Source: Clostridiales bacterium
Lineage (GTDB): Bacteria > Bacillota > Clostridia > Lachnospirales > Bianqueaceae
Direction of reading: 5' to 3'
NCBI GenBank assembly: GCA_024689505.1
Contig: JAILDJ010000162.1
Location: 1 to 55,196 of the forward strand
Length of the DNA stretch: 55,196 bases
Position 1 is the first letter of the stretch. Each line of letters begins with the position of its first letter. Shown here piece after piece: positions 33,408-42,687 of this stretch. Both the position numbers and the translations under genes were made by a program. The notes under the pieces are model-generated. The model had not been told where the DNA came from, ran no database searches, and saw only the letters and a program-made list of their open reading frames with translations.

Positions 33408-34271
33408 TTATCCTTTCACACTGCCTGAGGTGACGCCTTTAATAATGGATTTGGAGAGAATGATGTAGATGACCATGACCGGCAGGATCGCCATTACCAT
33501 CAGCATGTAGACCTTGCCCATGTCGAATTTCGAGTAGTCTGCGCTTCGCAGGGTCGCGATCATGATCGGAACGGTCTTCTTGCCCGGCTTGTTCAGTAAG
33601 AGGGCGGGCATGAAGTAGTTGTTCCAGGAAGCGACGAAGGAGAAGATCATCTGTACAGCGATCGCCGGTTTCATGATCGGCAGAACGATCTGATTGAAGA
33701 TCTTGAATTCGCTGGAGCCGTCGATACGGGCAGCTTCTACCATGTCGATCGGCAGCGTTGCCTGCAGATACTGGCGCATGTAGAAGTAGGTCGCAGGCGC
33801 AGCGATCGAAGGAATGATCAGCAGCCACAGCTTGTTGGTAAGGTTGTACTTGAAGGCCAGCTGAATGAAACCTACGGCCGAGACCTGAGAGGGGATCATC
33901 ATGATCGCCAGAATGAAGAGATGAACGAAACGTTTGCCTTTGAAATTGTAAACGTAAGTTCCGTATGCGGTCATGGCGGAGAAGTAGGTGGTAAGAAGAG
34001 CGGAGCACATCGCAACGATGAAACTGTTCTTCATGCCGACCGGGATATTGATATCGCCGTCATGCCAGGCGTTGTATAAGTTTTTGAACAGATTGTTCTG
34101 CGGGATCAGCGTGAAACCGCTCTGCAGCTGGGCATTGGAACGCGTTGAGTTGATCAGCATCAGATAGAAGAAGAAGAGACAAAGGAAGGACAGGAAGATC
34201 AAGATCGCATAGACAACGATCCTGGAGATCAGAAGCTTGATCTCAGCTGTTTTGTTCGCATTTGATTTCAT
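33408..34271 (-). CDS. Sugar ABC permease (MalG type)
   Basis: 287 residues and six membrane helices. The coupling-helix EAA-type motif is [20 protein letters not shown] near residue 190, matching the carbohydrate-uptake family. The N-terminal tail is cytoplasmic. It pairs with the MalF-type permease 13 bases upstream and with the ATPase 5 bases downstream. Confidence 0.93.
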   Translation of the reverse strand: MKSNANKTAEIKLLISRIVVYAILIFLSFLCLFFFYLMLINSTRSNAQLQSGFTLIPQNNLFKNLYNAWHDGDINIPVGMKNSFIVAMCSALLTTYFSAMTAYGTYVYNFKGKRFVHLFILAIMMIPSQVSAVGFIQLAFKYNLTNKLWLLIIPSIAAPATYFYMRQYLQATLPIDMVEAARIDGSSEFKIFNQIVLPIMKPAIAVQMIFSFVASWNNYFMPALLLNKPGKKTVPIMIATLRSADYSKFDMGKVYMLMVMAILPVMVIYIILSKSIIKGVTSGSVKG

Positions 34272-34284
34272 GATTCCTTTTCTC

Positions 34285-35223
34285 CTACTTATTATCGGCT
34301 CTGATCGTCCTGAAGACGAAGATGGACAGGATGGCGGTTACGATGAACAGCAGGACGGAAACTGCGCCGGCCATGCCGTAGTTCTTTGAAATGCCGAGGA
34401 ACTGATTCAGATACATGATCAGAGTGGTTGAAGTGTTGTTCGGGAGGCCCTTACCGTTGGTCAAGACCTGCGGGACATCGAACATCTGGATACCGCCGAT
34501 CATCGAGGTGATGAAGACGTAGATGAAGATCGGCATCAGCAGCGGCATCGTGATATTGAAGAACACCTGAGTGGAGGTCGAACCGTCGAGACGGGCGGAT
34601 TCAAACATCGATTCATCGATGCCCTGAATGCCTGCCATCAGCAGGATCGTGGTATTGCCGAACCACATCAGGAAGTTCATCAGCGCGATCAGCGTCTGTA
34701 CAGTCACCTGCATTCCCAGGAAGTTGATCGGGGTGCTGATCGCTCCCGAAGAGACCAGGAACTGGTTGACCGGGCCTACCTGAGAGAACAGTGAGAAGAA
34801 CAACATCGCGAAACAGGAAGCCATGATCAGATTCGGCATATAGATGACGGATTTGAAGAACTGCTGTCCCTTGATGTTGAGCCTGGTACTGGTAAAGAAC
34901 AGCGCCAGCATCATTGCGATCACAAACTGCGGCACTGCGCCGAGGAGCCACAGCCAGACGGTATTGCCGAGGTATTTGAAGATCGGCACATAACCGGCAG
35001 CACCCGGCTCAAACAGTGTTTTGTAGTTCTGCAGACCGACGAATCGCGGGCCGACGACAGTCAGACCATCGCGATAGTACTCAAAGAAGCTGTTGTAAAC
35101 GGTCAGGATCTGCGGATATAGGGTGAAGATCGCATAGACGATGAAAAAGGGGATGATGAAGATATAACCCCATCTGGCGTAGGATATGGACTTATTCTTT
35201 ACCGCGGTATTTTGTTTTGCCAT
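34285..35223 (-). CDS. Sugar ABC permease (MalF type)
   Basis: 312 residues and six membrane helices, without the long periplasmic P2 domain of E. coli MalF. The EAA-type loop is FESARLDGSTSTQVFFNITM near residue 210. AGGAG precedes the ATG. It is separated from the binding-protein gene by 109 bases that contain a strong hairpin. Confidence 0.93.
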   Translation of the reverse strand: MAKQNTAVKNKSISYARWGYIFIIPFFIVYAIFTLYPQILTVYNSFFEYYRDGLTVVGPRFVGLQNYKTLFEPGAAGYVPIFKYLGNTVWLWLLGAVPQFVIAMMLALFFTSTRLNIKGQQFFKSVIYMPNLIMASCFAMLFFSLFSQVGPVNQFLVSSGAISTPINFLGMQVTVQTLIALMNFLMWFGNTTILLMAGIQGIDESMFESARLDGSTSTQVFFNITMPLLMPIFIYVFITSMIGGIQMFDVPQVLTNGKGLPNNTSTTLIMYLNQFLGISKNYGMAGAVSVLLFIVTAILSIFVFRTIRADNK

Positions 35224-35280
35224 ATTTTACTCCTTTGCATCTTTTCTTAAACAAATAACCAACAATGTACTTGTTTAAGA

Positions 35281-35309
35281 AACTGTGGCAGGTCAAGCCT
35301 GCCACAGTT
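35281..35309 (-). terminator. Hairpin between binding-protein and permease genes
   Basis: AACTGTGGCAGG (35281-35292) and CCTGCCACAGTT (35298-35309), 12 perfect base pairs with a 5-base loop. Minus-strand sequence continues TTCTTAAAC. Such hairpins partly terminate or stabilise transcripts so that the binding protein is made in excess. Confidence 0.75.
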
Positions 35310-35332
35310 CGTTGATTCGTTTTTAGACCTGA

Positions 35333-36679
35333 TTATTCGACAGTTACGCTCGGGTAAGTTGTCCGGATGTAATCTTTGAAGTTATTGATTGCTGTGTCTC
35401 TGTCAACTTCGCCGTCCAGGTACTGCTGGAAGTAAGTCTGTAAGCCTTCGTTGCAGAGCTGGTCGTAAGCGGTGACGTTCTGGAACTTAATGTTCTTAGC
35501 GAGTTCAGCGAAGACTGCAGTGTCGTTCTGACCGCCTAAGAATTCATTACCGTAAGTTTCATCAGCAGCAAACTTGTTGTTGACCTTCTGGTTGTTGGAG
35601 AACTGCATCTTTTCGGAAACCAGTTTGGAGCATACTTCTTCGTTGTTGATGAAGGTGTTCATGATGTCTGCAACCATTGTCGGGTTATCTGTGCCGGTAG
35701 CAGCCAGCATCCATGTGCCACCCCAGAAGTGAGCCTGCGGGCCCTGGCAGATCGCCCAGTCACCGAAGCATCCCTTTTCAGGATCCTGTGCGTTGCCCAT
35801 GCAGAAGTTGAAGTACCAAGCCGGTCCAACGAAGCACATCGTCTTGCCGGTAGCGAGCATTTCGGAAGTAGCTTCATCGCCCCAGAGGTTGGATGTATAA
35901 GCGGTGTAGCCGTTCTCTGCATAGTTAGCAGACTGATCCATCCAAGCTTCGATAGCAGAATCGATATTCAGCTTGCCGTCTTTGACCCACGGAGAAGTGG
36001 TGTTGTTGGAGTAGATTCTGAATGTTGCGTTGGTGGTATTGATCATGTAGTAGCCCTTTTCCTTAGCCTGGGCAGCTACAGCATCGAATTTTTCCCAACT
36101 GTCGATCGCAGCCTGTACTTCTGCCGGATCATCTGTACCTAAGACATCCTTCGCGATGGAACGTCTGTAGATGATAGCGGACGGGCAGCACTGGAAGGAT
36201 ACGCCCTTGACGACGCCGTTGGCATCGGAAGCAGCTTCAACAGTGTACTTATATGTGTTGGAGAAATCAGTGACGCCGATGGACTTGACATCCATTGTTG
36301 CATCGGAGTTGGTGTACTTGATGATGTAGTCTGCTTCAGCGAGGAAGAGGTCGACTTTATCATCAGCAGCAGCGTTTGCCTGATTCAGCAGGGCAGCATC
36401 CAGAGCATCCTGGTAAGCGCCGCCGTCAGACGGATAAGTTGTACGCTTGATGGTGACATCGCCTTTCTTCAGGGTGTACTCGTCGACGATTTCGTCAGCA
36501 TAGTATTCGCCTAAGAACTCCCAGAATTCGGTGTTCCATGTCCAGATGTTGAGGACGGAACCTTCAGCAGCAGTGGTTTCTTCGGTCGGTGCCGGAGCCG
36601 GTTCAGGCTTGTTGGAGTTACATCCAGCGAGAGCCATGACCATCAGCACAGCCAACAGAACGGTTAATAGCTTTTTCAT
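35333..36679 (-). CDS. Sugar-binding lipoprotein of the ABC transporter
   Basis: 448 residues. It has a lipoprotein signal: MKKLLTVLLAVLMVMALAGC, with the cysteine (position 20) as the lipid anchor. A P/E/T-rich linker follows and then a family-1-like solute-binding fold (IWTWNTEFWEFLGEYYAD). Aromatic residues cluster in GPAWYFNFCMG and GGTWMLAATG, suiting a sugar platform. It captures an oligosaccharide outside the cell. Cellobiose or a cellodextrin is the best guess, from the divergent cellobiose phosphorylase gene. AGGAGG precedes the start. Confidence 0.92.
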   Translation of the reverse strand: MKKLLTVLLAVLMVMALAGCNSNKPEPAPAPTEETTAAEGSVLNIWTWNTEFWEFLGEYYADEIVDEYTLKKGDVTIKRTTYPSDGGAYQDALDAALLNQANAAADDKVDLFLAEADYIIKYTNSDATMDVKSIGVTDFSNTYKYTVEAASDANGVVKGVSFQCCPSAIIYRRSIAKDVLGTDDPAEVQAAIDSWEKFDAVAAQAKEKGYYMINTTNATFRIYSNNTTSPWVKDGKLNIDSAIEAWMDQSANYAENGYTAYTSNLWGDEATSEMLATGKTMCFVGPAWYFNFCMGNAQDPEKGCFGDWAICQGPQAHFWGGTWMLAATGTDNPTMVADIMNTFINNEEVCSKLVSEKMQFSNNQKVNNKFAADETYGNEFLGGQNDTAVFAELAKNIKFQNVTAYDQLCNEGLQTYFQQYLDGEVDRDTAINNFKDYIRTTYPSVTVE

Positions 36680-36717
36680 TGTTTTCCTCCTATTTGCTAT
36701 TTGTGTATGGTTTGCCT

Positions 36718-36730
36718 TGCAAACGTTTAA
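36718..36730. promoter_or_regulatory. LacI/CcpA-type operator before the binding-protein gene
   Basis: TGCAAACGTTTAA, with the palindromic core AAACGTTT. It lies 40 bases upstream of the binding-protein start and shares an AAACGNTT core with three sites near 37767-37940. Confidence 0.5.
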
Positions 36731-36747
36731 CCGGATGTTCCGGTTAA
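36727..36747 (-). terminator. Hairpin directly after the LacI-type gene
   Basis: TTAACCGGA (36727-36735), loop TGT, TCCGGTTAA (36739-36747), 9 perfect base pairs. It begins 4 bases past the regulator's stop, overlaps the operator core, and has only a weak T tract. Confidence 0.5.
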
Positions 36748-36750
36748 AAC

Positions 36751-37749
36751 CTAGATCTGAGCGACGGTGTTGCCGGGGAAGAGACTGCCGCTTACGATCG
36801 AACAGTCATTGGAGTAACTGTTTCCTTCGATCGCGTCGATCAGCTTCCGGCAGGCGATCGTGCCGAGCGACGCTGTATCCTGTGCGTAGGTCGTCAGCCC
36901 GTAGATCTTAGCCGTCTGGATCCCGTCATACCCGATGACGGAAATGTCGTTGGGGATCGAGAGCCCTGCTTCGAAGATGGCTTTGCGGCCTCCGAAGTAG
37001 GAGTAGTCGTCCGGGAAGATGATGCAGGTCGGCGGTTCCTTCAGGCTGAGCAGCTGTTTCGTTGCCGCTTCCGCTACATCGATATCGTGGAACTGTCCGG
37101 CGACGACATATTCGTCGCGGATCGGGATGCCGGCAGAGTAAAGCGAGCCGTAATAACCCATCAGACGCTTCTTGGTGACTTCGGTATCGTCACCGTAGAT
37201 GTAAGCGATCCGGGTGTGCCCTCTGGAGAGCGCGTAGTTCGTCAGCTCCTGCAGGCCCTTGGTATTGTCGGAGATCACCGACGGGCAGTCAGGGTAGGTG
37301 TAGTCGATCGTGACCGCCGGGATACCGGATTCCGCGAGCTCTTCGATCTGGGGATCGGTGAAGTCTGCGCAGATGATCGCGACGCCGTCGAAGCTGCGGT
37401 AGATGCAGTGTTTTAAATAAGATGACTGCATGCCGCCGACGGTCCGGTTGATGAAGGTGATGTCGTAACCTTTATCTTCCGCATGGGATTTAAAGCTTTC
37501 GAGGATCTTGGAGAAGTATTCGTGTGCCAGTCCTGCTTCCTTCTGGTCGATGAACAGGACACCGATGTTGTATGTACGGTTTGTTTTGAGCGCCCGGGCG
37601 GAAGCATTGGACAGGTAACCCATTTCTTCCGCGATGCGGCGGATCTTATCACGGGTACTTTTTCCTATGTCTTCTTTGCCGTTCAGCGCCTTAGATACAG
37701 TAGCGGCTGAGACGTTGCATTTTTCTGCTATGTCTTTCAGGGATACCAT
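36751..37749 (-). CDS. LacI-family transcriptional regulator
   Basis: 332 residues. The N-terminal LacI helix-turn-helix is SLKDIAEKCNVSAATVSKAL at residues 3-22, followed by the hinge helix (SNASARALKTNRTYNIGVLF). The rest is the periplasmic-binding-like effector domain (VISDNTKGLQELTNYALSRG; VIGYDGIQTAKI). It precedes the binding-protein gene by 72 bases and is divergent from the phosphorylase gene. AAACG-type sites in both gaps are good operator candidates, including one over its own promoter. Confidence 0.93.
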   Translation of the reverse strand: MVSLKDIAEKCNVSAATVSKALNGKEDIGKSTRDKIRRIAEEMGYLSNASARALKTNRTYNIGVLFIDQKEAGLAHEYFSKILESFKSHAEDKGYDITFINRTVGGMQSSYLKHCIYRSFDGVAIICADFTDPQIEELAESGIPAVTIDYTYPDCPSVISDNTKGLQELTNYALSRGHTRIAYIYGDDTEVTKKRLMGYYGSLYSAGIPIRDEYVVAGQFHDIDVAEAATKQLLSLKEPPTCIIFPDDYSYFGGRKAIFEAGLSIPNDISVIGYDGIQTAKIYGLTTYAQDTASLGTIACRKLIDAIEGNSYSNDCSIVSGSLFPGNTVAQI

Positions 37750-37766
37750 ATTGTCGATTCCTACTT

Positions 37767-37940
37767 AATCGTTTTCGCAAATTCAGTATAGCACATTTTT
37801 TTAAAATGCAATACTTTTTTTTCGAAAACGCTTCCATTCCGAAAAAAATTAATCAAATTCTTCTTTTTGTCTTGTTTTTATGAAAAAAACCACGTATTCT
37901 TATCTTGATTGGTACACTAAACGTGTACGTAAACGATTAC
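37767..37940. promoter_or_regulatory. Three LacI-type operator candidates in the divergent gap
   Basis: Site 1 reads TTGCGAAAACGATT on the minus strand (37767-37780), just past a minus -10 TATACT. Site 2 is CGAAAACGCTTC (37823-37834). Site 3 is GTAAACGATTAC (37929-37940), a near-palindrome centred on CG, 30 bases before the phosphorylase start. All share AAACGNTT with the site at 36718. Confidence 0.55.
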
Positions 37941-37969
37941 GCAAATATAAAGAACGACAGGAGCAAAAT

Positions 37970-40405
37970 ATGAAATACGGGCATTTTGACGATCTGAACA
38001 GGGAATATATCATTACGAATTACCGGACACCGCTGCCGTGGATCAACTATCTGGGAAGCGACAGCTTCTTCACGCTGCTTTCCAATACGGCAGGCGGATA
38101 CTGTTTCTATAAGGATGCCAGGCTCCGCCGCATCACCCGTTACCGCTACAACAATCTGCCGCTCGACCAGGACGGATTCCATCTATATATAAAGGATGGG
38201 GAGACGCTCTGGAACCCCGGCTGGCAGCCGGTCCAGACGGAGCTCGACAGCTATATCTGCCGTCACGGCCTAGGCTATACCGTCATCGAGTCCTCCAAGA
38301 ACGGTCTGCAGGCAAAGCAGGAGCTCTTCGTTCCGAAGAAGGACAATATCCTGCTGCAGCGTCTGACCCTGACGAATACGTCTTCCCAAGCGAAGACGGT
38401 GGATCTCTTCAGTTTCGTCGAATTCTGCCTCTGGGACGCGATGGACGATTTTACCAACTTCCAGCGCAACTACTCGACCGGCGAGGTCGAAGTGGACGGC
38501 AGCCGGATCTACCACAAGACCGAATACCGCGAACGCCGCGACCACTACGCCGTGTTCTATGCAAATAAAGAGATCAGCGGTTTCGATACCGCCAGAGAAG
38601 CCTTCATGGGCACCTACGGCTCCCCGAAGGAACCGCAGGCGGTAAAGAACGGAAGATGCTCGGATTCGATCGCCCACGGCTGGCAGCCGGTCGGTGCGCA
38701 TCACTTCCATCTTGAACTGCAGCCGGAAGAGAGCTTCGATGTGATCTTCGGCCTCGGCTATCTCGAAGTACGGGGAGCACTGAAATTCACCTCTCCGAAT
38801 GTCATCAATAAATCTCCCGCCGATGAACTGATCAGCAGATATTCCCGAAACGATCAGTTCGATCAGGCTTTGAATGAGCTGCGTGCGTTCTGGAACACTC
38901 TCCTTTCCGGGTTCCAGATCCGCACTGGCAGCGAGAAACTCGACCGCATGGTCAACATCTGGAATGCCTACCAGTGCATGGTCACCTTCAATATGTCCCG
39001 TTCCGCGTCCTACTACGAATCCGGTATCGGCCGCGGCATGGGTTTCCGCGATTCCTGCCAGGATCTGCTGGGCTTCGTCCACATGATCCCCGCAAAGGCA
39101 AGGGAGCGCATCCTCGATATCGCCGCCACCCAGAAGGAAGACGGCGGCGCCTACCACCAGTACCAGCCTCTGACCAAGAAGGGCAACATGGCCGTGGGCA
39201 GCGGGTTCAACGACGATCCGCTGTGGCTCATCGCCGGTACGGACGCGTACCTCCGGGAGACCGGGGACTGGTCCATCCTGGACGAGATGGTGGACTTTGA
39301 CAATGACAGCTCCCTCGCCCGGCCCCTGATGGAGCATCTGCGCCGGAGCTTCAATTACACCCGCACCCACCTGGGCCCCCACGGTCTGCCTCTCATCGGC
39401 CGGGCGGACTGGAACGACTGTCTCAACCTCAACTGCTTTTCCGAACACCCCGGGGAGAGCTTCCAGGTCACCGGGCCCAGCGAGGGGCCGGTGGCGGAGA
39501 GCGTGTTCATCGCGGGGATGTTCGTGAAATACGGCCGGGCCTACGCCGATATCTGCCGGCACCTGGGCCTTTCCGGGGAGGCGGAGGACGCGGAGCGCTC
39601 CGTATCGGAGATGGAGGCGGTCACCCTGGACGCCGGCTGGGACGGCGAGTGGTTCCGCCGGGCCTACGACGCCTTCGGCGCGGTGGTAGGCGGCAGGGAA
39701 TGCGAGGAGGGCCAGATCTTCATCGAGCCCCAGGGCATGTGCGTCATGGCGGGCATCGGCAAGACCACCGGCCAGGCGCTGCAGGCCATGGAGAGCGTGA
39801 AGGAACGGCTGGACACCAAGTACGGCATCGTGCTGCTCAATCCCGCCTATACCCGCTACCATCTGGAGCTGGGAGAGATAACCAGCTATCCCCCCGGATA
39901 TAAGGAAAACGCCGGGATCTTCTGCCACAACAACCCCTGGATCGTCTGCGCCGAGGCGGAGCTGGGCCGGGGAGAGCGGGCCTTTGAGGTCTACCGGCGG
40001 ACCTGTCCCGCCTATACCGAGGAGATCAGTCAGATCCACCGCACCGAGCCCTACGTCTACAGCCAGATGATCGCCGGCAAGGACGCCCCCACCTTCGGAG
40101 AGGCGAAAAACAGCTGGCTCACCGGCACGGCGGCCTGGGCCTTCCTGAGCATCAGCCAGGCGATCCTGGGGGTCACGCCGCAGCTGGACGGCCTGGAGAT
40201 CGATCCCTGCGTCCCCTCCGGCTGGAAGCGCTTCACCGTAAAGCGCATCTTCCGGGGCGCGGAATACCGCATCACCGTGGACAACGCCGCCGGCGCGGAG
40301 CACGGGCTGCGCTCCCTCACCGTGAACGGTCAGCCGGTGGACGGCAATCTCATTCCTCCCGCTCCCGCCGGAGCCGTGGTGGAGGTCCTGGCCGTCATGG
40401 GCTGA
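37970..40405 (+). CDS. Cellobiose phosphorylase-type enzyme (GH94), mosaic gene
   Basis: 811 residues from ATG 37970, preceded by CAGGAG; the frame is also open from 37880 but that part carries an operator. GH94 features run throughout: [48 protein letters not shown], and [14 protein letters not shown], whose Asp is the general acid in the family. It cleaves cellobiose with phosphate to glucose-1-phosphate and glucose. The 811-residue length equals known cellobiose phosphorylases. Codon style changes sharply between about 39100 and 39250: the first half matches block B, the second half block C. The protein frame is unbroken. Divergent from the LacI/ABC operon, which fits uptake plus phosphorolysis. 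Confidence 0.9.
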   Translation: MKYGHFDDLNREYIITNYRTPLPWINYLGSDSFFTLLSNTAGGYCFYKDARLRRITRYRYNNLPLDQDGFHLYIKDGETLWNPGWQPVQTELDSYICRHGLGYTVIESSKNGLQAKQELFVPKKDNILLQRLTLTNTSSQAKTVDLFSFVEFCLWDAMDDFTNFQRNYSTGEVEVDGSRIYHKTEYRERRDHYAVFYANKEISGFDTAREAFMGTYGSPKEPQAVKNGRCSDSIAHGWQPVGAHHFHLELQPEESFDVIFGLGYLEVRGALKFTSPNVINKSPADELISRYSRNDQFDQALNELRAFWNTLLSGFQIRTGSEKLDRMVNIWNAYQCMVTFNMSRSASYYESGIGRGMGFRDSCQDLLGFVHMIPAKARERILDIAATQKEDGGAYHQYQPLTKKGNMAVGSGFNDDPLWLIAGTDAYLRETGDWSILDEMVDFDNDSSLARPLMEHLRRSFNYTRTHLGPHGLPLIGRADWNDCLNLNCFSEHPGESFQVTGPSEGPVAESVFIAGMFVKYGRAYADICRHLGLSGEAEDAERSVSEMEAVTLDAGWDGEWFRRAYDAFGAVVGGRECEEGQIFIEPQGMCVMAGIGKTTGQALQAMESVKERLDTKYGIVLLNPAYTRYHLELGEITSYPPGYKENAGIFCHNNPWIVCAEAELGRGERAFEVYRRTCPAYTEEISQIHRTEPYVYSQMIAGKDAPTFGEAKNSWLTGTAAWAFLSISQAILGVTPQLDGLEIDPCVPSGWKRFTVKRIFRGAEYRITVDNAAGAEHGLRSLTVNGQPVDGNLIPPAPAGAVVEVLAVMG

Positions 40406-40426
40406 CACGACACACATGGAAGATGA

Positions 40427-41833
40427 ATGAACGATATGGATACCAACGGCGAAAGACTTGACACCTCCAGAAAACACCACTATAAAACCATCGCCCGGCT
40501 GACCATCCCCATCGCGCTGCAGAACCTGCTCAGCGCGGCGGTGACGAGCGCGGACGTGGTGATGCTCAATTTCGTGGGCCAGGCCCACATCTCCGCCGTA
40601 TCCCTGGCCGGACAGTACGCCAGCGTGCTGTTCATGGTGTTCTACGGCCTGGGCACCGGCGTGACCATGCTGGCCACACAGTACTACGGCAAGGGAGACA
40701 TGCGCGCCATCTCGGTGGTGGAGGGCATCGCCCTGCGGTTTTCCCTGCTGGTGGCGGCGGTTTTCGCCCTGAGCGCGGCCTTTGTCCCCCGGGGGATGAT
40801 GCGCCTGTTCACCCCCGATCCGGAGCTGATCGCCATCGGCGCACAGTATCTGCGCAGAGTATCGGTGGCTTACCTGTGCTGGGGCTTTGTCGAGATCTAT
40901 CTGGCCACCCTGCGGAGCGTGGGCCGGGTGGGCATCGCCACGGCGCTGAACACCGCGGCCTTTACTCTGAACATCTGTCTGAACGCGGTGTTCGTGTTCG
41001 GGCTGTTCGGCGCGCCGAAGCTGGGGGCTCCTGGGGTGGCGCTGGCCACCTCCATCAGCCGGGTGATCGAGCTTATCCTGGCAGTGATCGTATCCGCCAG
41101 GAGCCCGGACGTGAAGCTGAAGCTCAGCTATCTGGCCCTGAACAACAAGCTGCTGTTCCGGGATTTCCTGAAAATGGCCATCCCCGCCCTGGCAAACGAC
41201 GTCAGCTGGGGCCTTGCCTACTCCATGTACTCGGTGATCATCGGCCAGTTCCTGGGCACCGACATGGTGGCGGCCAACTCCTTCGTGCTGCAGGTCCACA
41301 GCTTCGGCACGGTGCTGTGCTTCAGCGTGGCCAGCGCCGGAGGCATCCTGCTGGGCCAGCTCATCGGCGAGTCCCGGATGGAGGACGCCGACCAGGCCGC
41401 CAGGGAGATCATGCGTCTCACCGTGATCACCGGCGCCATCGGCGGGCTGATCATTCTGGGGGCGACCCCCTTCGTGCTGCGATTTGCAGACATCACACCC
41501 CTGGGCAAGCACTATCTCAAAGTGATGCTGTTGATCAACGTGTACTACGTCATGGGCGCGGCGGTGAACACCACTCTCATCGCCGGTGTGTTCCGGGCCG
41601 GCGGCGACAGCCGCTTCGGCATGATCTGCGACACCATCGACATGTGGGCCTACGCCGTGCCTCTGGGCTTCTTCGCCGCCGGCGTGCTCAAGCTCCCGGC
41701 GCTGTGGGTGTACTTCCTGCTGTGCACCGATGAATTCGTGAAGTGGCCCTGGGTCATCAGCCATTACAAGAGCAAGAAGTGGCTGAAGAACATCACCCGG
41801 GACAACCTGTTTGCCGACGAGGCCCAGGCATGA
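40427..41833 (+). CDS. MATE-family efflux transporter
   Basis: 468 residues with twelve hydrophobic helices in two halves. The N-terminal MATE pattern is TIPIALQNLLSAAVTSADVV, followed by GLGTGVTMLATQYYGKGDMR; the second half repeats it (AIPALANDVSWGLAYSMYSV). MATE proteins export organic cations or drugs using Na+ or H+. It begins 21 bases after the phosphorylase stop and ends just before a strong hairpin, so it may be cotranscribed with that gene. Confidence 0.92.
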   Translation: MNDMDTNGERLDTSRKHHYKTIARLTIPIALQNLLSAAVTSADVVMLNFVGQAHISAVSLAGQYASVLFMVFYGLGTGVTMLATQYYGKGDMRAISVVEGIALRFSLLVAAVFALSAAFVPRGMMRLFTPDPELIAIGAQYLRRVSVAYLCWGFVEIYLATLRSVGRVGIATALNTAAFTLNICLNAVFVFGLFGAPKLGAPGVALATSISRVIELILAVIVSARSPDVKLKLSYLALNNKLLFRDFLKMAIPALANDVSWGLAYSMYSVIIGQFLGTDMVAANSFVLQVHSFGTVLCFSVASAGGILLGQLIGESRMEDADQAAREIMRLTVITGAIGGLIILGATPFVLRFADITPLGKHYLKVMLLINVYYVMGAAVNTTLIAGVFRAGGDSRFGMICDTIDMWAYAVPLGFFAAGVLKLPALWVYFLLCTDEFVKWPWVISHYKSKKWLKNITRDNLFADEAQA

Positions 41834-41838
41834 AAAAA

Positions 41839-41864
41839 GTCACCGCCGGATCTCCGGCGGTGAC
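41839..41864. terminator. Bidirectional terminator
   Basis: GTCACCGCCGG (41839-41849), loop ATCT, CCGGCGGTGAC (41854-41864), 11 perfect base pairs between convergent genes. The T tract is weak. Confidence 0.75.
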
Positions 41865-41879
41865 GCATGGCGTTTGTCG

Positions 41880-42566
41880 TTATTCTGCGGCGGGGTATTC
41901 GTTGCACAGCAGCCGGTAGGGCGGTTCGTCCTCTTCGATGCTGGGGAAGCGCCCCACCGGGGGATTGAAGCGGTTGTCGGTATTGTCGTCGTTGCACTGG
42001 CTCACCTCGCCCAGGAGCACGTCTCCGGTGCCCTCCTCCACGGAGAAGTCGTGGTAGAGGTACTGCTGGATGTGGATGCTCTCCCCGGGCGTCAGCCGGA
42101 TCTGGGTGCCGGCGGGGACGGTGTAGGTCCGCCCGTCGGTGTGCACCGTGACGTCGGACTTGAAGTCGATCTCCTCATCCGGCAGGCTGTTGTATACCCG
42201 GATGAGCACGTTGCCGCCGCCCCGGTTGATGATGTCCTCGGTCTTGTACCAGTGGAAGTGATTGGGGGCGTACTGGCCCTCCTTGAGAAAGAGAAGCTTT
42301 TCGGCGTACACCTTCGGGTATTTGTCCGCCATGGCCCGGTTGCCGTTGCGGATGGTGATCAGGGAAAAGCCCACCTTCTCAAAATTGCCCAGGCCGTAAT
42401 CGGTGATGTCCCAGCCCAGCATGCAGTCCCGGACCTCGTCATATTCGTGGCCCAGCGTCTGCCACTGTTCCGGGGTGAAATGACAGAAGGGCGGCAGGTA
42501 GCAGCAGTATTTTTCGCAGGCGGCCTCCAGCTCCTTCAAGGCGCGGTTGATCTCGGAACGCTTCAT
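41880..42566 (-). CDS. D-lyxose isomerase (cupin; may also act on mannose)
   Basis: 228 residues, the size of D-lyxose ketol-isomerases. The metal-binding cupin motif is QYAPNHFHWYKTEDIINRGG near residue 98 (two His and a Glu), and the fourth ligand His is in IHIQQYLYHDF. The family converts D-lyxose to D-xylulose and, more slowly, D-mannose to D-fructose. The beta-mannosidase gene next door makes mannose a likely substrate, while an FGGY kinase 4 kb away could take xylulose. Which applies here is inference. Confidence 0.8.
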   Translation of the reverse strand: MKRSEINRALKELEAACEKYCCYLPPFCHFTPEQWQTLGHEYDEVRDCMLGWDITDYGLGNFEKVGFSLITIRNGNRAMADKYPKVYAEKLLFLKEGQYAPNHFHWYKTEDIINRGGGNVLIRVYNSLPDEEIDFKSDVTVHTDGRTYTVPAGTQIRLTPGESIHIQQYLYHDFSVEEGTGDVLLGEVSQCNDDNTDNRFNPPVGRFPSIEEDEPPYRLLCNEYPAAE

Positions 42567-42617
42567 TTTTCCATCTCCCCGTTTTAAAAAACCCTCAGGT
42601 TTTTATTTTTCGCTCTC

Positions 42618-42647
42618 ATTATAGTGTGGGGAAAAAGCCCTTGTCAA
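42618..42647 (-). promoter_or_regulatory. Promoter of the lyxose isomerase gene
   Basis: On the minus strand: -35 TTGACA (42642-42647), 18-base spacer, -10 TATAAT (42618-42623). Both boxes are perfect. Confidence 0.8.
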
Positions 42648-42687
42648 CAATTCCCCGGCATACAACTCAGTGATGTGGAGGTACCCT

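Noticed and set aside
38270-41764. A very long minus-strand open frame (about 1160 codons) opposite the phosphorylase and MATE genes
   Set aside because: It is antisense to two clear genes. Its composition (His, Gly, Ala, Gln, Arg rich, no domains) is that of a shadow frame in GC-rich DNA.
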